Shown here piece by piece: positions 25,863 through 34,381 of a stretch of DNA of 64,000 bases. Source of the DNA: Sphaerotilus hippei. Its GTDB lineage: Bacteria; Pseudomonadota; Gammaproteobacteria; Burkholderiales; Burkholderiaceae_C. Position numbers and translations under genes: made by a program. The DNA is taken from positions 306,030 to 370,029 of the forward strand of contig NZ_QJJS01000002.1 in assembly GCF_003201595.1 (NCBI RefSeq), given 5' to 3'. Positions within the stretch are counted from its first letter, which is position 1; the number at the start of each line of letters is the position of its first letter. Under the pieces are notes generated by a model. That model was not told the origin of the DNA. It made no database searches and saw only the letters and a list, made by a program, of their open reading frames with translations.

Positions 25863-26909
25863 GTGAAGATTCTGATCACGGGGAATATGGGTTACGTCGG
25901 ACCGGCAGTGGTCAAGTATCTGCGGGCCGCGCGCCCCGGTGCAGTGATCCACGGATACGACAATGGGTATTTTGCGCACTGCCTGACCGGTGCCACGACG
26001 CTGCCGGAGCATCACCTCGATGCCCAGTTCTTCGGTGACGTGCGCTCGATCTCGCCCGAGATGCTCAAGGGCTACGATGCCGTGGTGCAGCTGGCCGCGG
26101 TGTCCAACGACCCGATGGGCAACCAGTTCGAGGCCGTGACGATCGACATCAACCAGAAGTCCAGCGTCTCGATCGCCAAGGCCGCCGCGGCCGCAGGGGT
26201 CAAGAACTACGTGTTTGCCTCGAGCTGCAGCGTCTACGGCGTGGCCGCCGGCGGTCCCCGCAAGGAAAGCGACCAGCTCAACCCGATCACCGCCTACGCC
26301 AAGTCCAAGATCGGCGCCGAGCAGGAGCTGGCCGAGCTGGAAACCGACATGACGGTGACCTGCCTGCGCTTCGCGACGGCCTGTGGCATGTCCGATCGCC
26401 TGCGCCTGGATCTGGTGCTCAACGACTTCGTCGCCTGCGCACTGTCGTCCGGCGAGATCACCATCCTGTCGGACGGCTCGCCGTGGCGTCCGCTGATCGA
26501 CGTGGCCGACATGGCCCGTGCGATCGACTGGGGCGTGTCGCGTGCGGCCGACAACGGCGGGCGTTACCTGGCTGTCAACGCCGGTTCGGACGACCGCAAC
26601 TACCAGGTCCGTGACCTGGCCGCCGCGGTGGCCGAAGCCATCCCCGGCACCAAGGTGTCGGTCAACCTGTCCGCTCCGGCCGACAGCCGCTCCTACCAGG
26701 TCAACTTCGCGCTGTACCGCTCGCTGGCGCCCGACCACCAGCCGCAGGTCAATCTGGCCCAATCGATCCAGAACCTGATCGCCGGCCTGAAGCGCATGGA
26801 CTTCAAGGATGGCAACTTCCGCTCGTCGCAGTTGATGCGCCTGAAGGTGCTGCAGGGTCACATCGCCGAGCAGCGCCTGAACCTGGACCTGGACTGGCAG
26901 CAGGCTTGA
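25863..26909 (+). CDS. NAD-dependent epimerase/dehydratase (extended SDR)
   Basis: A 348-aa extended short-chain dehydrogenase starting at GTG 25863, with AAAGGA about 8 bp upstream. The nucleotide-binding motif is GNMGYVG (GxxGxxG, residues 7-13). Active-site elements are SSCSVYG and YAKSK (YxxxK). The family of sugar-nucleotide 4-epimerases and 4,6-dehydratases is clear but the substrate is not. The cluster has a CDP-glucose-forming enzyme but no other obvious dehydratase, so this gene could act on CDP- or another NDP-sugar (inference). Separated from the next gene by 507 bp with a strong hairpin. Confidence 0.88.
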   Translation: MKILITGNMGYVGPAVVKYLRAARPGAVIHGYDNGYFAHCLTGATTLPEHHLDAQFFGDVRSISPEMLKGYDAVVQLAAVSNDPMGNQFEAVTIDINQKSSVSIAKAAAAAGVKNYVFASSCSVYGVAAGGPRKESDQLNPITAYAKSKIGAEQELAELETDMTVTCLRFATACGMSDRLRLDLVLNDFVACALSSGEITILSDGSPWRPLIDVADMARAIDWGVSRAADNGGRYLAVNAGSDDRNYQVRDLAAAVAEAIPGTKVSVNLSAPADSRSYQVNFALYRSLAPDHQPQVNLAQSIQNLIAGLKRMDFKDGNFRSSQLMRLKVLQGHIAEQRLNLDLDWQQA

Positions 26910-27416
26910 TCGGGTCCGCCCGGCGATCCGCAGGGGCAAGCCTGAAGATGACGTCTCACGCACCCATCGGCCCGAACTCCTTCGCCTGGCAGCGAGGCCT
27001 GACCGCCTGGTCAGGCCTCGCTGCAGGCGACGGTGTCGGTGCGGTGAGGCGGCGCTGGACGCAGCGCAGCGCCACTGTTCGCCTGCGCGGTCGCCGTGTC
27101 CCCGTGACGGCATGCATGTCATCGTGCCCGCTGATCGAGGCAATGACAGGGGATTCTCCGCATTGTTCCCGGCCTGATTTTCTGCTTCGTGAAGTAGGCA
27201 CGAGTTCATGCGCTCGATCCTGTCGCCAAGGTGTGGGACCTGTATCTCTTCCGGATACTGTGCAGCCCCCGGTCGAGGGCGCGGCCCTGAGGCGCGGTCG
27301 CCTCGACCAGGCCGGAATGCCGTGATGAAAGATGCCTGCCGACCCGTCGATCTGCCTGTGCTGGCATCGGCGGTCGGCAGCTTGTCTATTCGAGGATTGA
27401 AAAAGAGGGAACCAAG
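26910..27416. other. 507-bp gap with a strong hairpin, no gene seen
   Basis: No supported gene in either strand. The frames that stay open lack ribosome sites and family matches. It holds a 14-bp perfect stem (26989-27024) and, at the end, the ribosome site AGAGGGA for the gene at 27417. Base composition is slightly lower in G+C than flanking coding DNA. Confidence 0.5.
26989..27024. other. Perfect 14-bp hairpin inside the glycan cluster
   Basis: GCAGCGAGGCCTGA (26989-27002) pairs perfectly with TCAGGCCTCGCTGC (27011-27024) around the 8-nt loop CCGCCTGG. It begins 80 bp after the SDR stop. It has no T-run, so it is not a classic intrinsic terminator. It could stabilise the upstream transcript or act in processing. 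Confidence 0.6.
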
Positions 27417-28199
27417 ATGGTGAAGGTTGCGTTGCTGGCAGGTGGACTGGGTACACGTCTGAGCGAAGAGACGTCGGTGCGTCCCAAGCCGATGGTCGAG
27501 ATCGGTGGCAAGCCGATCATGTGGCACATCATGAAGATCTATTCCCATTACGGCTTCAACGACTTCGTCGTGCTGGGGGGATACAAGGTCGATTTCATCC
27601 GGGACTATTTCCTGAGCTACCAGTCGAAATCCACCGACTTCACGATCGACATGGGCACGGGCAAGGTCGACTGGCTGGAAGCCAAGTCGGAAAACTGGCG
27701 CGTGACCGTGCTCGATACCGGCCTGGATACCATGACGGCCGGCCGCATCAAACGCGCCCGCAAGCACCTCGAAGGTGACCGTTTCTGCCTGACCTACGGC
27801 GACGGCGTGGCCGACGTCGATGTCGGCAAGCTGATGGAATTCCACAAATCCACCGACAGCTGGTGCACGCTCAGCGCGGTCACCCAGCCCGGGCGTTATG
27901 GTGCGCTGCACCTGACCGATGACGGTCGCCAGGTGCGTGGTTTCCGTGAAAAGGGCGCGACCGATGGCGGCCTGATCAACGGCGGCTTCTTCGTCTGCGA
28001 GCCGGAGATCTTCGACGTCATCGATGGTGACCACCAGATGTGGGAAGAAGAGCCGATGGCCCGGCTGGTCGAGAAGGGAAAACTCTCCAGCTACCACCAC
28101 ACCGGTTATTGGCAGAGCATGGATTCCCTGCGTGACAAGCAGATGCTCGAGGGCATCTGGGCCAAGGGCAACGCGCCCTGGAAAGTCTGGTCCGACTGA
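27417..28199 (+). CDS. rfbF: Glucose-1-phosphate cytidylyltransferase
   Basis: A 260-aa nucleotidyltransferase that makes CDP-glucose from CTP and glucose-1-phosphate, the entry step to CDP-linked deoxysugars. The signature LLAGGLGTRLSEETSVRPKPMVEIGGKPIMWHIMKIYSHYG is at residues 6-46. Later landmarks are LTYGDGVADVD, ALHLTDDG, GGFFVCEPEIFD and the end segment YWQSMDSLRDKQMLE. Family length is normal (about 257). The ribosome site AGAGGGA lies before ATG 27417. First of four closely spaced genes. Confidence 0.95.
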   Translation: MVKVALLAGGLGTRLSEETSVRPKPMVEIGGKPIMWHIMKIYSHYGFNDFVVLGGYKVDFIRDYFLSYQSKSTDFTIDMGTGKVDWLEAKSENWRVTVLDTGLDTMTAGRIKRARKHLEGDRFCLTYGDGVADVDVGKLMEFHKSTDSWCTLSAVTQPGRYGALHLTDDGRQVRGFREKGATDGGLINGGFFVCEPEIFDVIDGDHQMWEEEPMARLVEKGKLSSYHHTGYWQSMDSLRDKQMLEGIWAKGNAPWKVWSD

Positions 28200-28238
28200 G
28201 CACCGTCACCCCACAAGAACAACACGAAAGCAATCAAG

Positions 28239-29561
28239 ATGATCATCGTCGATACCGCGCTCGAGAAGCGCGAAGCAGAAGGCCGGCCCATCAAGGTGGG
28301 CATGATCGGAGCCGGTTTCCAGGGCAGCGGCATCGCGCTGAAGATCCTGACGGCCACGCCGGGCATGCGCCTGTGCGCGGTGGCCAACCGCAACATCGAG
28401 CCTGCCCGGCGGGTCTATGCCGACGCCGGGGTCGAGCCGGTGTCCTGTGACGACCAGCAGGCCCTCGAGGCCGCGATCGCCGCCGGCCAGCCGGCCGTGA
28501 CGACGGACGCGATCGCGCTGGCCCGTGCCGAGGGGCTCGATGCCATCATCGAGGTCACCGGCTCGCTCGAGTACGCCGCCGCCGCGGTGCTCGCCGCCAT
28601 CGAGGCCGGCAAGCACGTCGTGCAGATGAATGCCGAGCTCGACGGCACGGTCGGCCCGATCCTCAAGCACAAGGCCGACCAGCGTGGCGTGGTCTACACC
28701 TTCTCCGACGGCGACCAGCCCGGCGTGGAGATGAACCTGTACCGCTTCGTCAAGGGCCTGGGCGTGACGCCGGTGCTGTGCGGCAACATCAAGGGGCTGC
28801 ACGACCCCTACCGCAACCCGACCACCCAGAAGGCCTTTGCCGAGAAGTGGGGCCAGAAGGCGGCCATGGTCGCCTCGTTCGCCGACGGCACGAAGATCTC
28901 CTTCGAGCAGGCGATCGTCGCCAACGGCACCGGCATGAAGGTGGCGCGTCGCGGCATGCTGGGCCCGGATTTCTCGGGCGGCAATCCGGGGGCGCCGCTG
29001 GTGCCGCTGGAAGAGACGGTGGCGGCGTTCGCCGAGCACCTGGACCGTGGCGGCCCGCCGATCGTCGACTACGTCGTCGGCGCCCGGCCGGGTCCGGGCG
29101 TGTTCGTGCTGGGCACCATCGACAACCCGCGCCAGCAGCACTACCTGAACCTCTACAAGCTGGGCACCGGACCCTACTACTGCTTCTACACGCCCTATCA
29201 CCTCTGCCATTTCGAGGTGCCGACGTCGGTGGCGCGTGCCGTGCTGTTCCAGGACGCCGTGCTGGCGCCCAAGGCCGGCCCCGAGGTCGGAGTCATCGCC
29301 GTGGCCAAGAAGGACCTGGTGCCGGGCGACGTGATCGAGGAATTCGGCGGTTACGAGGCTTATGGCGTGGCCGACAACATCGAGGCCATCCGCGAGGAAT
29401 CGCTGATTCCGATCGGCCTGGCGCTGGGTTGTGTCGTGCGTCGACCGGTGGCCAAGGACACCCCGCTGACTTTCGACGACCTGATCATTCCCGAGGGCCG
29501 CATCATCGATGCACTGTATGCCGAGCAGGAGCGCGTGTTCGCCCCGCAGGCCGTCGCCTGA
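28239..29561 (+). CDS. SAF-domain homoserine-dehydrogenase-like oxidoreductase
   Basis: A 440-aa protein of the predicted homoserine dehydrogenase-like group. The N-terminal Rossmann fold has GMIGAGFQGSGIALK (residues 23-37) and IIEVTGSLEYAAAAVLAAIEAGKHVVQMNAELD. The middle domain has FSDGDQPGVEMNLYRFVKGLG, and the C-terminal SAF-like region has VAKKDLVPGDVIEEFGGYE. It is often found with CDP-sugar genes, where it may provide a reduction, oxidation or carbon-skeleton rearrangement step; the exact reaction is not known to me. It lies 39 bp after rfbF and 29 bp before the 3,5-epimerase. Confidence 0.85.
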   Translation: MIIVDTALEKREAEGRPIKVGMIGAGFQGSGIALKILTATPGMRLCAVANRNIEPARRVYADAGVEPVSCDDQQALEAAIAAGQPAVTTDAIALARAEGLDAIIEVTGSLEYAAAAVLAAIEAGKHVVQMNAELDGTVGPILKHKADQRGVVYTFSDGDQPGVEMNLYRFVKGLGVTPVLCGNIKGLHDPYRNPTTQKAFAEKWGQKAAMVASFADGTKISFEQAIVANGTGMKVARRGMLGPDFSGGNPGAPLVPLEETVAAFAEHLDRGGPPIVDYVVGARPGPGVFVLGTIDNPRQQHYLNLYKLGTGPYYCFYTPYHLCHFEVPTSVARAVLFQDAVLAPKAGPEVGVIAVAKKDLVPGDVIEEFGGYEAYGVADNIEAIREESLIPIGLALGCVVRRPVAKDTPLTFDDLIIPEGRIIDALYAEQERVFAPQAVA

Positions 29562-29590
29562 ATCGCAGGATCCACAGGAGATAACCCGAC

Positions 29591-30139
29591 ATGATCTTCA
29601 CCCCGACCACCCTGAAAGACGCCTGGTTGCTCGATCTCGAGAAACGTGGCGATTCGCGCGGTTTTTTCGCGCGCACGATGTGCACCAAGGAATTTGCCGC
29701 GCACGGCCTCGTGACGACGTTCGTGCAGCAGAACACCTCGTTTTCCGCCGACAAGGGCACCTTGCGTGGCATGCATTTCCAGCGCGGTGATGCCGCCGAA
29801 GCCAAGCTGGTGCGCTGCCTGCGTGGCAGGATCGTCGACATCATCGTCGACCTGCGCGGTGATTCGCCGACCTACATGAAACACGAGGCGTTCGAGCTGG
29901 ATGACCAGAGCCGTCGCCACCTGTATGTGCCGCCGGGTTTCGCGCATTCGTTCCAGACCCTGACGGATGACGTCGAGGTCAGTTATCTGGTGTCGTCGCC
30001 TTATACCCCGTCGGCGGAAGGTGGCCTGCGGTATTGCGATCCGCTGCTCGGCATCACCTGGCCGCTGCCGGTCAGTGGAATCTCCGACAAGGACGCCGCC
30101 TGGCCTTTCCTCGAAGCCGGTGCCCCGCCGATCTTCTGA
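29591..30139 (+). CDS. dTDP-4-dehydrorhamnose 3,5-epimerase family protein (RmlC-like)
   Basis: A 182-aa cupin of the RmlC family. Landmarks are GDSRGFFARTMC near the N-terminus, QQNTSFSADKGTLRGMHFQ with the catalytic His region, KLVRCLRGRIVDIIVDLR, and YVPPGFAHSFQTL. In a cluster led by a cytidylyltransferase it may epimerise a CDP-4-keto sugar rather than dTDP-4-keto-rhamnose. No rmlA, B or D genes are present. Good ribosome site (AGGAGA) before ATG 29591. Confidence 0.9.
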   Translation: MIFTPTTLKDAWLLDLEKRGDSRGFFARTMCTKEFAAHGLVTTFVQQNTSFSADKGTLRGMHFQRGDAAEAKLVRCLRGRIVDIIVDLRGDSPTYMKHEAFELDDQSRRHLYVPPGFAHSFQTLTDDVEVSYLVSSPYTPSAEGGLRYCDPLLGITWPLPVSGISDKDAAWPFLEAGAPPIF

Positions 30140-30207
30140 TCATCCGTTGTTGTACAGGGCGGCATGCGGTCGGGGATTCGACCGGATGCCGTTTCAAGGG
30201 AGATACC

Positions 30208-31194
30208 ATGGAACAGTCATCACGGCGATTTCTCGTGCTGGGACGTGTCGGCGACAAGTCCCTGCACAAGAGCTGGATCGAGGATCAGTCCTGCGATCGC
30301 AACTGGGATCTGCAGCTCAATGCCTACGGCAAGGACGAGAGCCGCATCCAGGATGGTGATCTGCCACCGGTCATCGACCGCGGCACCAAGTGGGACAGCA
30401 TCGCCCGGCATTTCAATGCCCAGCCCGAACTGCTCGATCGCTACGAGTATGTGATGCTGCCCGACGACGATCTGCTGATGACCGCCCGGGATATCAACCG
30501 CCTGTTCGACATCGTCGTGGAAAACGGCCTGACGATGGCCCAGCCGGCCTTGTCGATCGAGAGCTACATCTCGTGGCCGGTGCTGCTGCGCAGTTCGCAG
30601 TTCAAGCTCCGCTACGTGAATTTCGTCGAGTCGATGGCCTGCTGCATCAAGTCGTCCTACCTGAAGAAGCTGCTGCCGATGTTCGAGCAGCACTACACCG
30701 GCTGGGGCACGGACATGATCTGGACCATGCTGATGGAGGATCCTTCCTACCAGGCGGCCGTGATCGACGACGTGGTGATGACCCACACCCGGCCGCTCTA
30801 CAGCGGGCCGCTCTATTCCAGCTATCAGGAAGGGGTTGATCCCCGCAATGAACTGGCGACGCTGACGGCCAGTTTCGAGAACATGCCCGGCGCGATGCTG
30901 GTCTACGGCGGCGTGCTGGCCAACGGTCGCAAGGTCGGTGGCTTCGAGGCGCAACTGCGCAACGGGCTGCAGCTGTTCGGCATGGTCCGCAAGTCCAAGC
31001 TGCCCTTGAACACGGCCCGCATGGGGGTGGCGATGCTGATCCGCATGTTCACGAAGGCCGGTTACCGGCCCGAGCAGCTGCGCCCCGTTCTGGGTGCACC
31101 GATCACGAATCTGCTGCTGGGGCGTTCGCCGGCGGCTGCACAGGGGGGCGCGGCGACGTCCGCGGCCGGCATCGAGCAGCGCCAGGCGGCCTGA
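30208..31194 (+). CDS. DUF707-type putative glycosyltransferase
   Basis: A 328-aa cytosolic protein. The segment ELLDRYEYVMLPDDDLLMTARDINRLFDIV has an acidic DDD motif like a GT-A metal site. HYTGWGTDMIWTMLM and VIDDVVMTHTRPLYSG are family hallmarks of DUF707 proteins, which occur in polysaccharide clusters and plants. The start ATG 30208 has AAGGGAGA upstream. It is last in the glycan cluster, followed by a strong intrinsic terminator. The role as transferase of the cluster's unusual sugar is inference. Confidence 0.78.
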   Translation: MEQSSRRFLVLGRVGDKSLHKSWIEDQSCDRNWDLQLNAYGKDESRIQDGDLPPVIDRGTKWDSIARHFNAQPELLDRYEYVMLPDDDLLMTARDINRLFDIVVENGLTMAQPALSIESYISWPVLLRSSQFKLRYVNFVESMACCIKSSYLKKLLPMFEQHYTGWGTDMIWTMLMEDPSYQAAVIDDVVMTHTRPLYSGPLYSSYQEGVDPRNELATLTASFENMPGAMLVYGGVLANGRKVGGFEAQLRNGLQLFGMVRKSKLPLNTARMGVAMLIRMFTKAGYRPEQLRPVLGAPITNLLLGRSPAAAQGGAATSAAGIEQRQAA

Positions 31195-31241
31195 CACCGC
31201 CACCGTCATGCCCCTGGCGGCCGTCTCCCGGCCCCGCACGA

Positions 31242-31268
31242 AAAAGGCCCCGCATCGCGGGGCCTTTT
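31242..31268. terminator. Intrinsic bidirectional terminator
   Basis: AAAAGGCCCCGC (31242-31253) pairs perfectly with GCGGGGCCTTTT (31257-31268) around a 3-nt loop. The A-run and T-run give a U-tract in both directions. It ends the glycan cluster (+) and the lanthanide-type dehydrogenase gene (-). Confidence 0.93.
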
Positions 31269-31287
31269 CATTGCGCGGGATCCAGGC

Positions 31288-33024
31288 TCACTTGGCGAGC
31301 TTGAACACCCAGACCGACCCCCCCTGTTCGAGGTAGTTGACTTTCTTGGCGACTTCGCCACCCCACAGCGGGACGGCGCCGCCCCAGCCCGAGACCACGG
31401 AGATGTACTGCTCGCCGTTCTCTTCCCACGAGACCGGGGGAGCGACCACGCCCGAGCCGGTCTGGAACTTCCAGACCACCTTGCCGGTCTTGGCGTCGGC
31501 GGCCTGCAGATAACCTTCCGGCGTGCCCCAGAACACCAGGTTGCCGCCGGTGGTCAGCACGCCACCCCACAGCGGGGCACCGTTCTTGACTTCCCAGGCG
31601 ATCTTGCCGGTCTTCGGATCGATCGCACGCAGGGCGCCGATGTGGTCGTCGTGCAGCGTCTTGATGGTGAAGCCCGCGCCCAGGTAGGCCGCACCCTTCT
31701 TGTAGGTGATCGGCTCGTTCCAGATCTCCATGCCCCATTCGTTGGCCGGCACGTAGAACAGCTTGGTCTCCGGGCTGTAGGCCATCGGCATCTGGTTCTT
31801 GCCACCCAGGAAGCTGGGGGCGGAGAACACGCTCTGGCCCTTCTTGCCGTCGGCGCCGGCGGTCGGGTCGCCCGGGCGGCCTTCGGGGATCAGGTTCGGC
31901 TTGCCGGTCTTCAAGTCGATGCCGGTGGCCCAGGTGATCTTCTTGACGAAGGGGAAGGCGTTGAGCAGCTGGCCCGTCTTGGCGTCGTTGACGTAGAAGA
32001 AGCCGTTGCGGTCGGCCTTGCCGCCCAGGACCTTGCCGCCGTCCTCATAGGTCACGAACTCGTTGACACCGTCGAAGTCCCAGCCGTCGTTGGGCGTGTT
32101 CTGGTAGTGCCACTTGATCTGGCCGGTCTTGACGTCGATGGCGACCGTCGAGCAGGAGAACAGGTTGTCGCCCTTGCGCAGGTGGCTGTTCCACGGTGCG
32201 GGGTTGCCGGCGCCGAAGTAGGCCAGGCCGGTCTTGGCGTTGTAGGTGCCGCCCAGCCAGGTGGCCGCGCCACCGGTCTTCCACAGGTCGCCCGGCCAGG
32301 TCTGGCCTTGCGTGCCCGAGACGCCGTTCTCGGTCTTGTTGCCGTCCTTGTCGTACTTGTAGCCCATGTGGCCTTCGACGGTCGGACGCGACCAGACCAT
32401 CGCACCGGTCTTCGGGTCCCGTGCCTCGACGCGGCCGACCACGCCGAACTCGCCACCCGACACGCCGGTCAGCAGCAGCCCTTCGGCGATCAGCGGTGCG
32501 GCGGATGCGGAGTAGCCGGCCTTGTAGTCGTCGATCTTCTCCTTCCAGACCACGTCGCCGGTGTCCTGGTTCAGGGCGACCAGTTGCGCGTCCAGCGTGG
32601 CGAAGATGACCAGGTTGTCGAACAGCGCCGCGCCGCGGTTGATCACGTCGCAGCAGGGCATGATGCCTTCGGGCAGGCGGTGCTCGTACTTCCACAGCTT
32701 GGCGCCGGTCTTGGCGTCCAGCGCGTAGATGCGCGAATAGGAGCCCGTCACGAACATCTTGCCGTTGTGGATCACCGGCTGCGATTCCTGCCCGCGCTGC
32801 TTCTCGCCGCCGAACGAGAACGACCACGCCGGCACCAGCTTGCTGACGGTCGACGGGTTGATCTGCTTGAGCGGCGAGTAACGCTGTCCGTCGGTGCCGA
32901 GGCCCCAGCTGAGCACGTCGCCGGTGGACTTGGCGTCGTTCTTGATCATCTGGTCGGTCACGACCGCGTGGGCAGCGGAGCCGAGGCCCAGGCTCATCAT
33001 CAGAGCCAGCAGTTTCAAACGCAT
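31288..33024 (-). CDS. PQQ-dependent alcohol dehydrogenase, lanthanide-type signature
   Basis: A 578-aa periplasmic quinoprotein. The signal peptide is residues 1-20 ([10 protein letters not shown]). The vicinal Cys pair is at 124-125 (MPCCDVI), the metal Glu in GGEFGVVG and the Asn in GAGNPAPWN. The catalytic region is [15 protein letters not shown]: Asp316 followed by Asp318, the extra Asp that marks lanthanide-dependent enzymes (XoxF, ExaF, PedH). It is shorter than the calcium-type protein at 11573 (629 aa) but clearly related to it. The ribosome site AAGGAGA lies before ATG 33024. It is the last gene of the minus-strand quinoprotein block but is preceded by a 235-bp region with its own dyad. 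Confidence 0.94.
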   Translation of the reverse strand: MRLKLLALMMSLGLGSAAHAVVTDQMIKNDAKSTGDVLSWGLGTDGQRYSPLKQINPSTVSKLVPAWSFSFGGEKQRGQESQPVIHNGKMFVTGSYSRIYALDAKTGAKLWKYEHRLPEGIMPCCDVINRGAALFDNLVIFATLDAQLVALNQDTGDVVWKEKIDDYKAGYSASAAPLIAEGLLLTGVSGGEFGVVGRVEARDPKTGAMVWSRPTVEGHMGYKYDKDGNKTENGVSGTQGQTWPGDLWKTGGAATWLGGTYNAKTGLAYFGAGNPAPWNSHLRKGDNLFSCSTVAIDVKTGQIKWHYQNTPNDGWDFDGVNEFVTYEDGGKVLGGKADRNGFFYVNDAKTGQLLNAFPFVKKITWATGIDLKTGKPNLIPEGRPGDPTAGADGKKGQSVFSAPSFLGGKNQMPMAYSPETKLFYVPANEWGMEIWNEPITYKKGAAYLGAGFTIKTLHDDHIGALRAIDPKTGKIAWEVKNGAPLWGGVLTTGGNLVFWGTPEGYLQAADAKTGKVVWKFQTGSGVVAPPVSWEENGEQYISVVSGWGGAVPLWGGEVAKKVNYLEQGGSVWVFKLAK

Positions 33025-33259
33025 GGAATGTCTCCTTATGGGGGGAAAGGCTGTCACACGAAGCAGCGGGTGGGCGCTGTCGGGAACTATTCCCGGCAAG
33101 CTGCATGCCATGTGAAGAAGCGCCTCCGGAGGCCGTTTTCCCCTTGTTTCGTCAGGGTTTCGGAGGGCATGGTGTTCCAGGCTCGCACAGCGGGGACGGA
33201 GGGTGTTCCCGTGCCTGCGCGGGGCTGTCGCGTGTGCCTGCGCGACACAGGCAGGGTAG
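33025..33259. promoter_or_regulatory. Promoter region of the lanthanide-type dehydrogenase
   Basis: A 235-bp gap upstream of the minus-strand dehydrogenase gene. It holds a perfect CGGGA-N5-TCCCG dyad (33081-33095) and a weaker copy (CGGAG-N5-TCCCG, 33197-33211), suggesting activator control separate from the upstream gene. Confidence 0.5.
33081..33095. promoter_or_regulatory. Dyad CGGGA-N5-TCCCG upstream of Ln-type dehydrogenase
   Basis: CGGGA ACTAT TCCCG, which reads as a 6-3-6 palindrome (CGGGAA CTA TTCCCG). It lies 57 bp from the start codon, nearly the same distance as the last dyad before the calcium-type gene. Confidence 0.55.
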
Positions 33260-34363
33260 TCACCGTGGCGCGCCTGCCGGTGTTGCCGGCGGCTTTTCCA
33301 GCGCTTCACGCTCGTAGCGCGGATACAGGTGGGCGACGTTGCGGGTGTATTCGGTCCGCCTCGCGGCCCAGTCGCGGAACTCGGCCGGCACGTCGGCGGC
33401 GAGCAGCTCGCCCATGTCCCAGCCCCGGCGGGCGGCCTGGCTGAAATGGCCGTGCAGCCAGCGCAGGTAGCGGCGGGTCTGCTCGATGCCTCGCCCGCCG
33501 ACGCCGGCCTCGACCGGGCCGTGGCTGGGCACCAGCACGCCGGGCGGGCCCGCATCGAGCAGCGCCTGCAGGCGATCCAGGCTGTCCAGCCAGGCGGGGA
33601 TGCGGGCATGGGGCGTCGTCGGGATGCGGTCGACGAACACCAGGCCACCGGCGAAGACCGTGCCGCTGCCGCGCTCGATCAGCACCAGGTCGGAGTCGGT
33701 GTGGCCCGACAGCTCGATCAGGTCGAACTGGCGCTGGCCGAGCGTCCAGCGCCGCAGCGCGGGACGGCCGGCCGTCGCCGGCACGGGCACGCCCAGCGAC
33801 TCCACGGCCTGGTCGGGCAGCAGCGCCTCGGTGCCCCGCATCCAGTCGCCGCAGAGGCGGTAGAGGTTGTCCTCGTAGGCCGCCGCCTCGCGGGCCATGC
33901 CGGCCCGGGTGTCGCGGGTGGCCAGGCGCGGCACGTCGGCGAACGCCTGGTTGCCCAGGAAGTAGTCCGGATGCAGGTTCAGGTGCAGCACCTGGCGGAT
34001 CGGCTCCGGCGTGGTCCGCGCGATCAGCGCGCGCAGCTGCTCGCCGTAGCGCCGGTTCGGTCCGGTGTTGATGACCACGACGCCCTCGCCGGTGGTCACG
34101 AAGGCGGTGTTGATGATGTTGCAGCCGTTGGCCGGCGAGAAGTCCGCGTTGTGGCCCTCGACCACGTACACCCCGGGCGCGAGCGGCCGGGCCGACAGCC
34201 CGTGGTCGAGCCGGGCCGGCTGTGTCCGCGGGCCGGCCGGCTGGTCGTGGCCGGGCGGCTGCTGGGCCGTCAGGGGGCCGGCAAGGACCAGGCAGGACAG
34301 GCCGACGGCCAGGGCCATGCAGCGCCGCGGGCGGGCCCGGCGCGGGTGGGGGCGTTCACTCAT
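33260..34363 (-). CDS. Quinoprotein relay system zinc metallohydrolase 1
   Basis: A 367-aa secreted MBL-fold protein of the SoxH-related family that accompanies PQQ dehydrogenases. The signal peptide ends near LAGPLTAQQ. The fold begins [29 protein letters not shown], with zinc motif [12 protein letters not shown] (HxHxD) and later [19 protein letters not shown]. Unlike the MBL protein at 1-467 it keeps its metal ligands. It lies 18 bp downstream of the SoxYZ-like carrier gene and upstream of the dehydrogenase. The proposed role in a thiol-based relay of quinoprotein oxidation is from family context. Confidence 0.9.
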   Translation of the reverse strand: MSERPHPRRARPRRCMALAVGLSCLVLAGPLTAQQPPGHDQPAGPRTQPARLDHGLSARPLAPGVYVVEGHNADFSPANGCNIINTAFVTTGEGVVVINTGPNRRYGEQLRALIARTTPEPIRQVLHLNLHPDYFLGNQAFADVPRLATRDTRAGMAREAAAYEDNLYRLCGDWMRGTEALLPDQAVESLGVPVPATAGRPALRRWTLGQRQFDLIELSGHTDSDLVLIERGSGTVFAGGLVFVDRIPTTPHARIPAWLDSLDRLQALLDAGPPGVLVPSHGPVEAGVGGRGIEQTRRYLRWLHGHFSQAARRGWDMGELLAADVPAEFRDWAARRTEYTRNVAHLYPRYEREALEKPPATPAGAPR

Positions 34364-34381
34364 CGGGAGCTCCTGCGGTCG

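Noticed and set aside
25731..28100. A 789-codon minus-strand frame across the SDR and rfbF genes
   Set aside because: It is the antisense of two recognised genes and spans the hairpin gap; composition is that of a shadow frame.
31288..33024. Second dehydrogenase as a XoxF methanol dehydrogenase
   Set aside because: The lanthanide Asp is present, but XoxJ/XoxG-like neighbours are missing and the protein resembles the ExaF/PedH type more. Substrate is left open.
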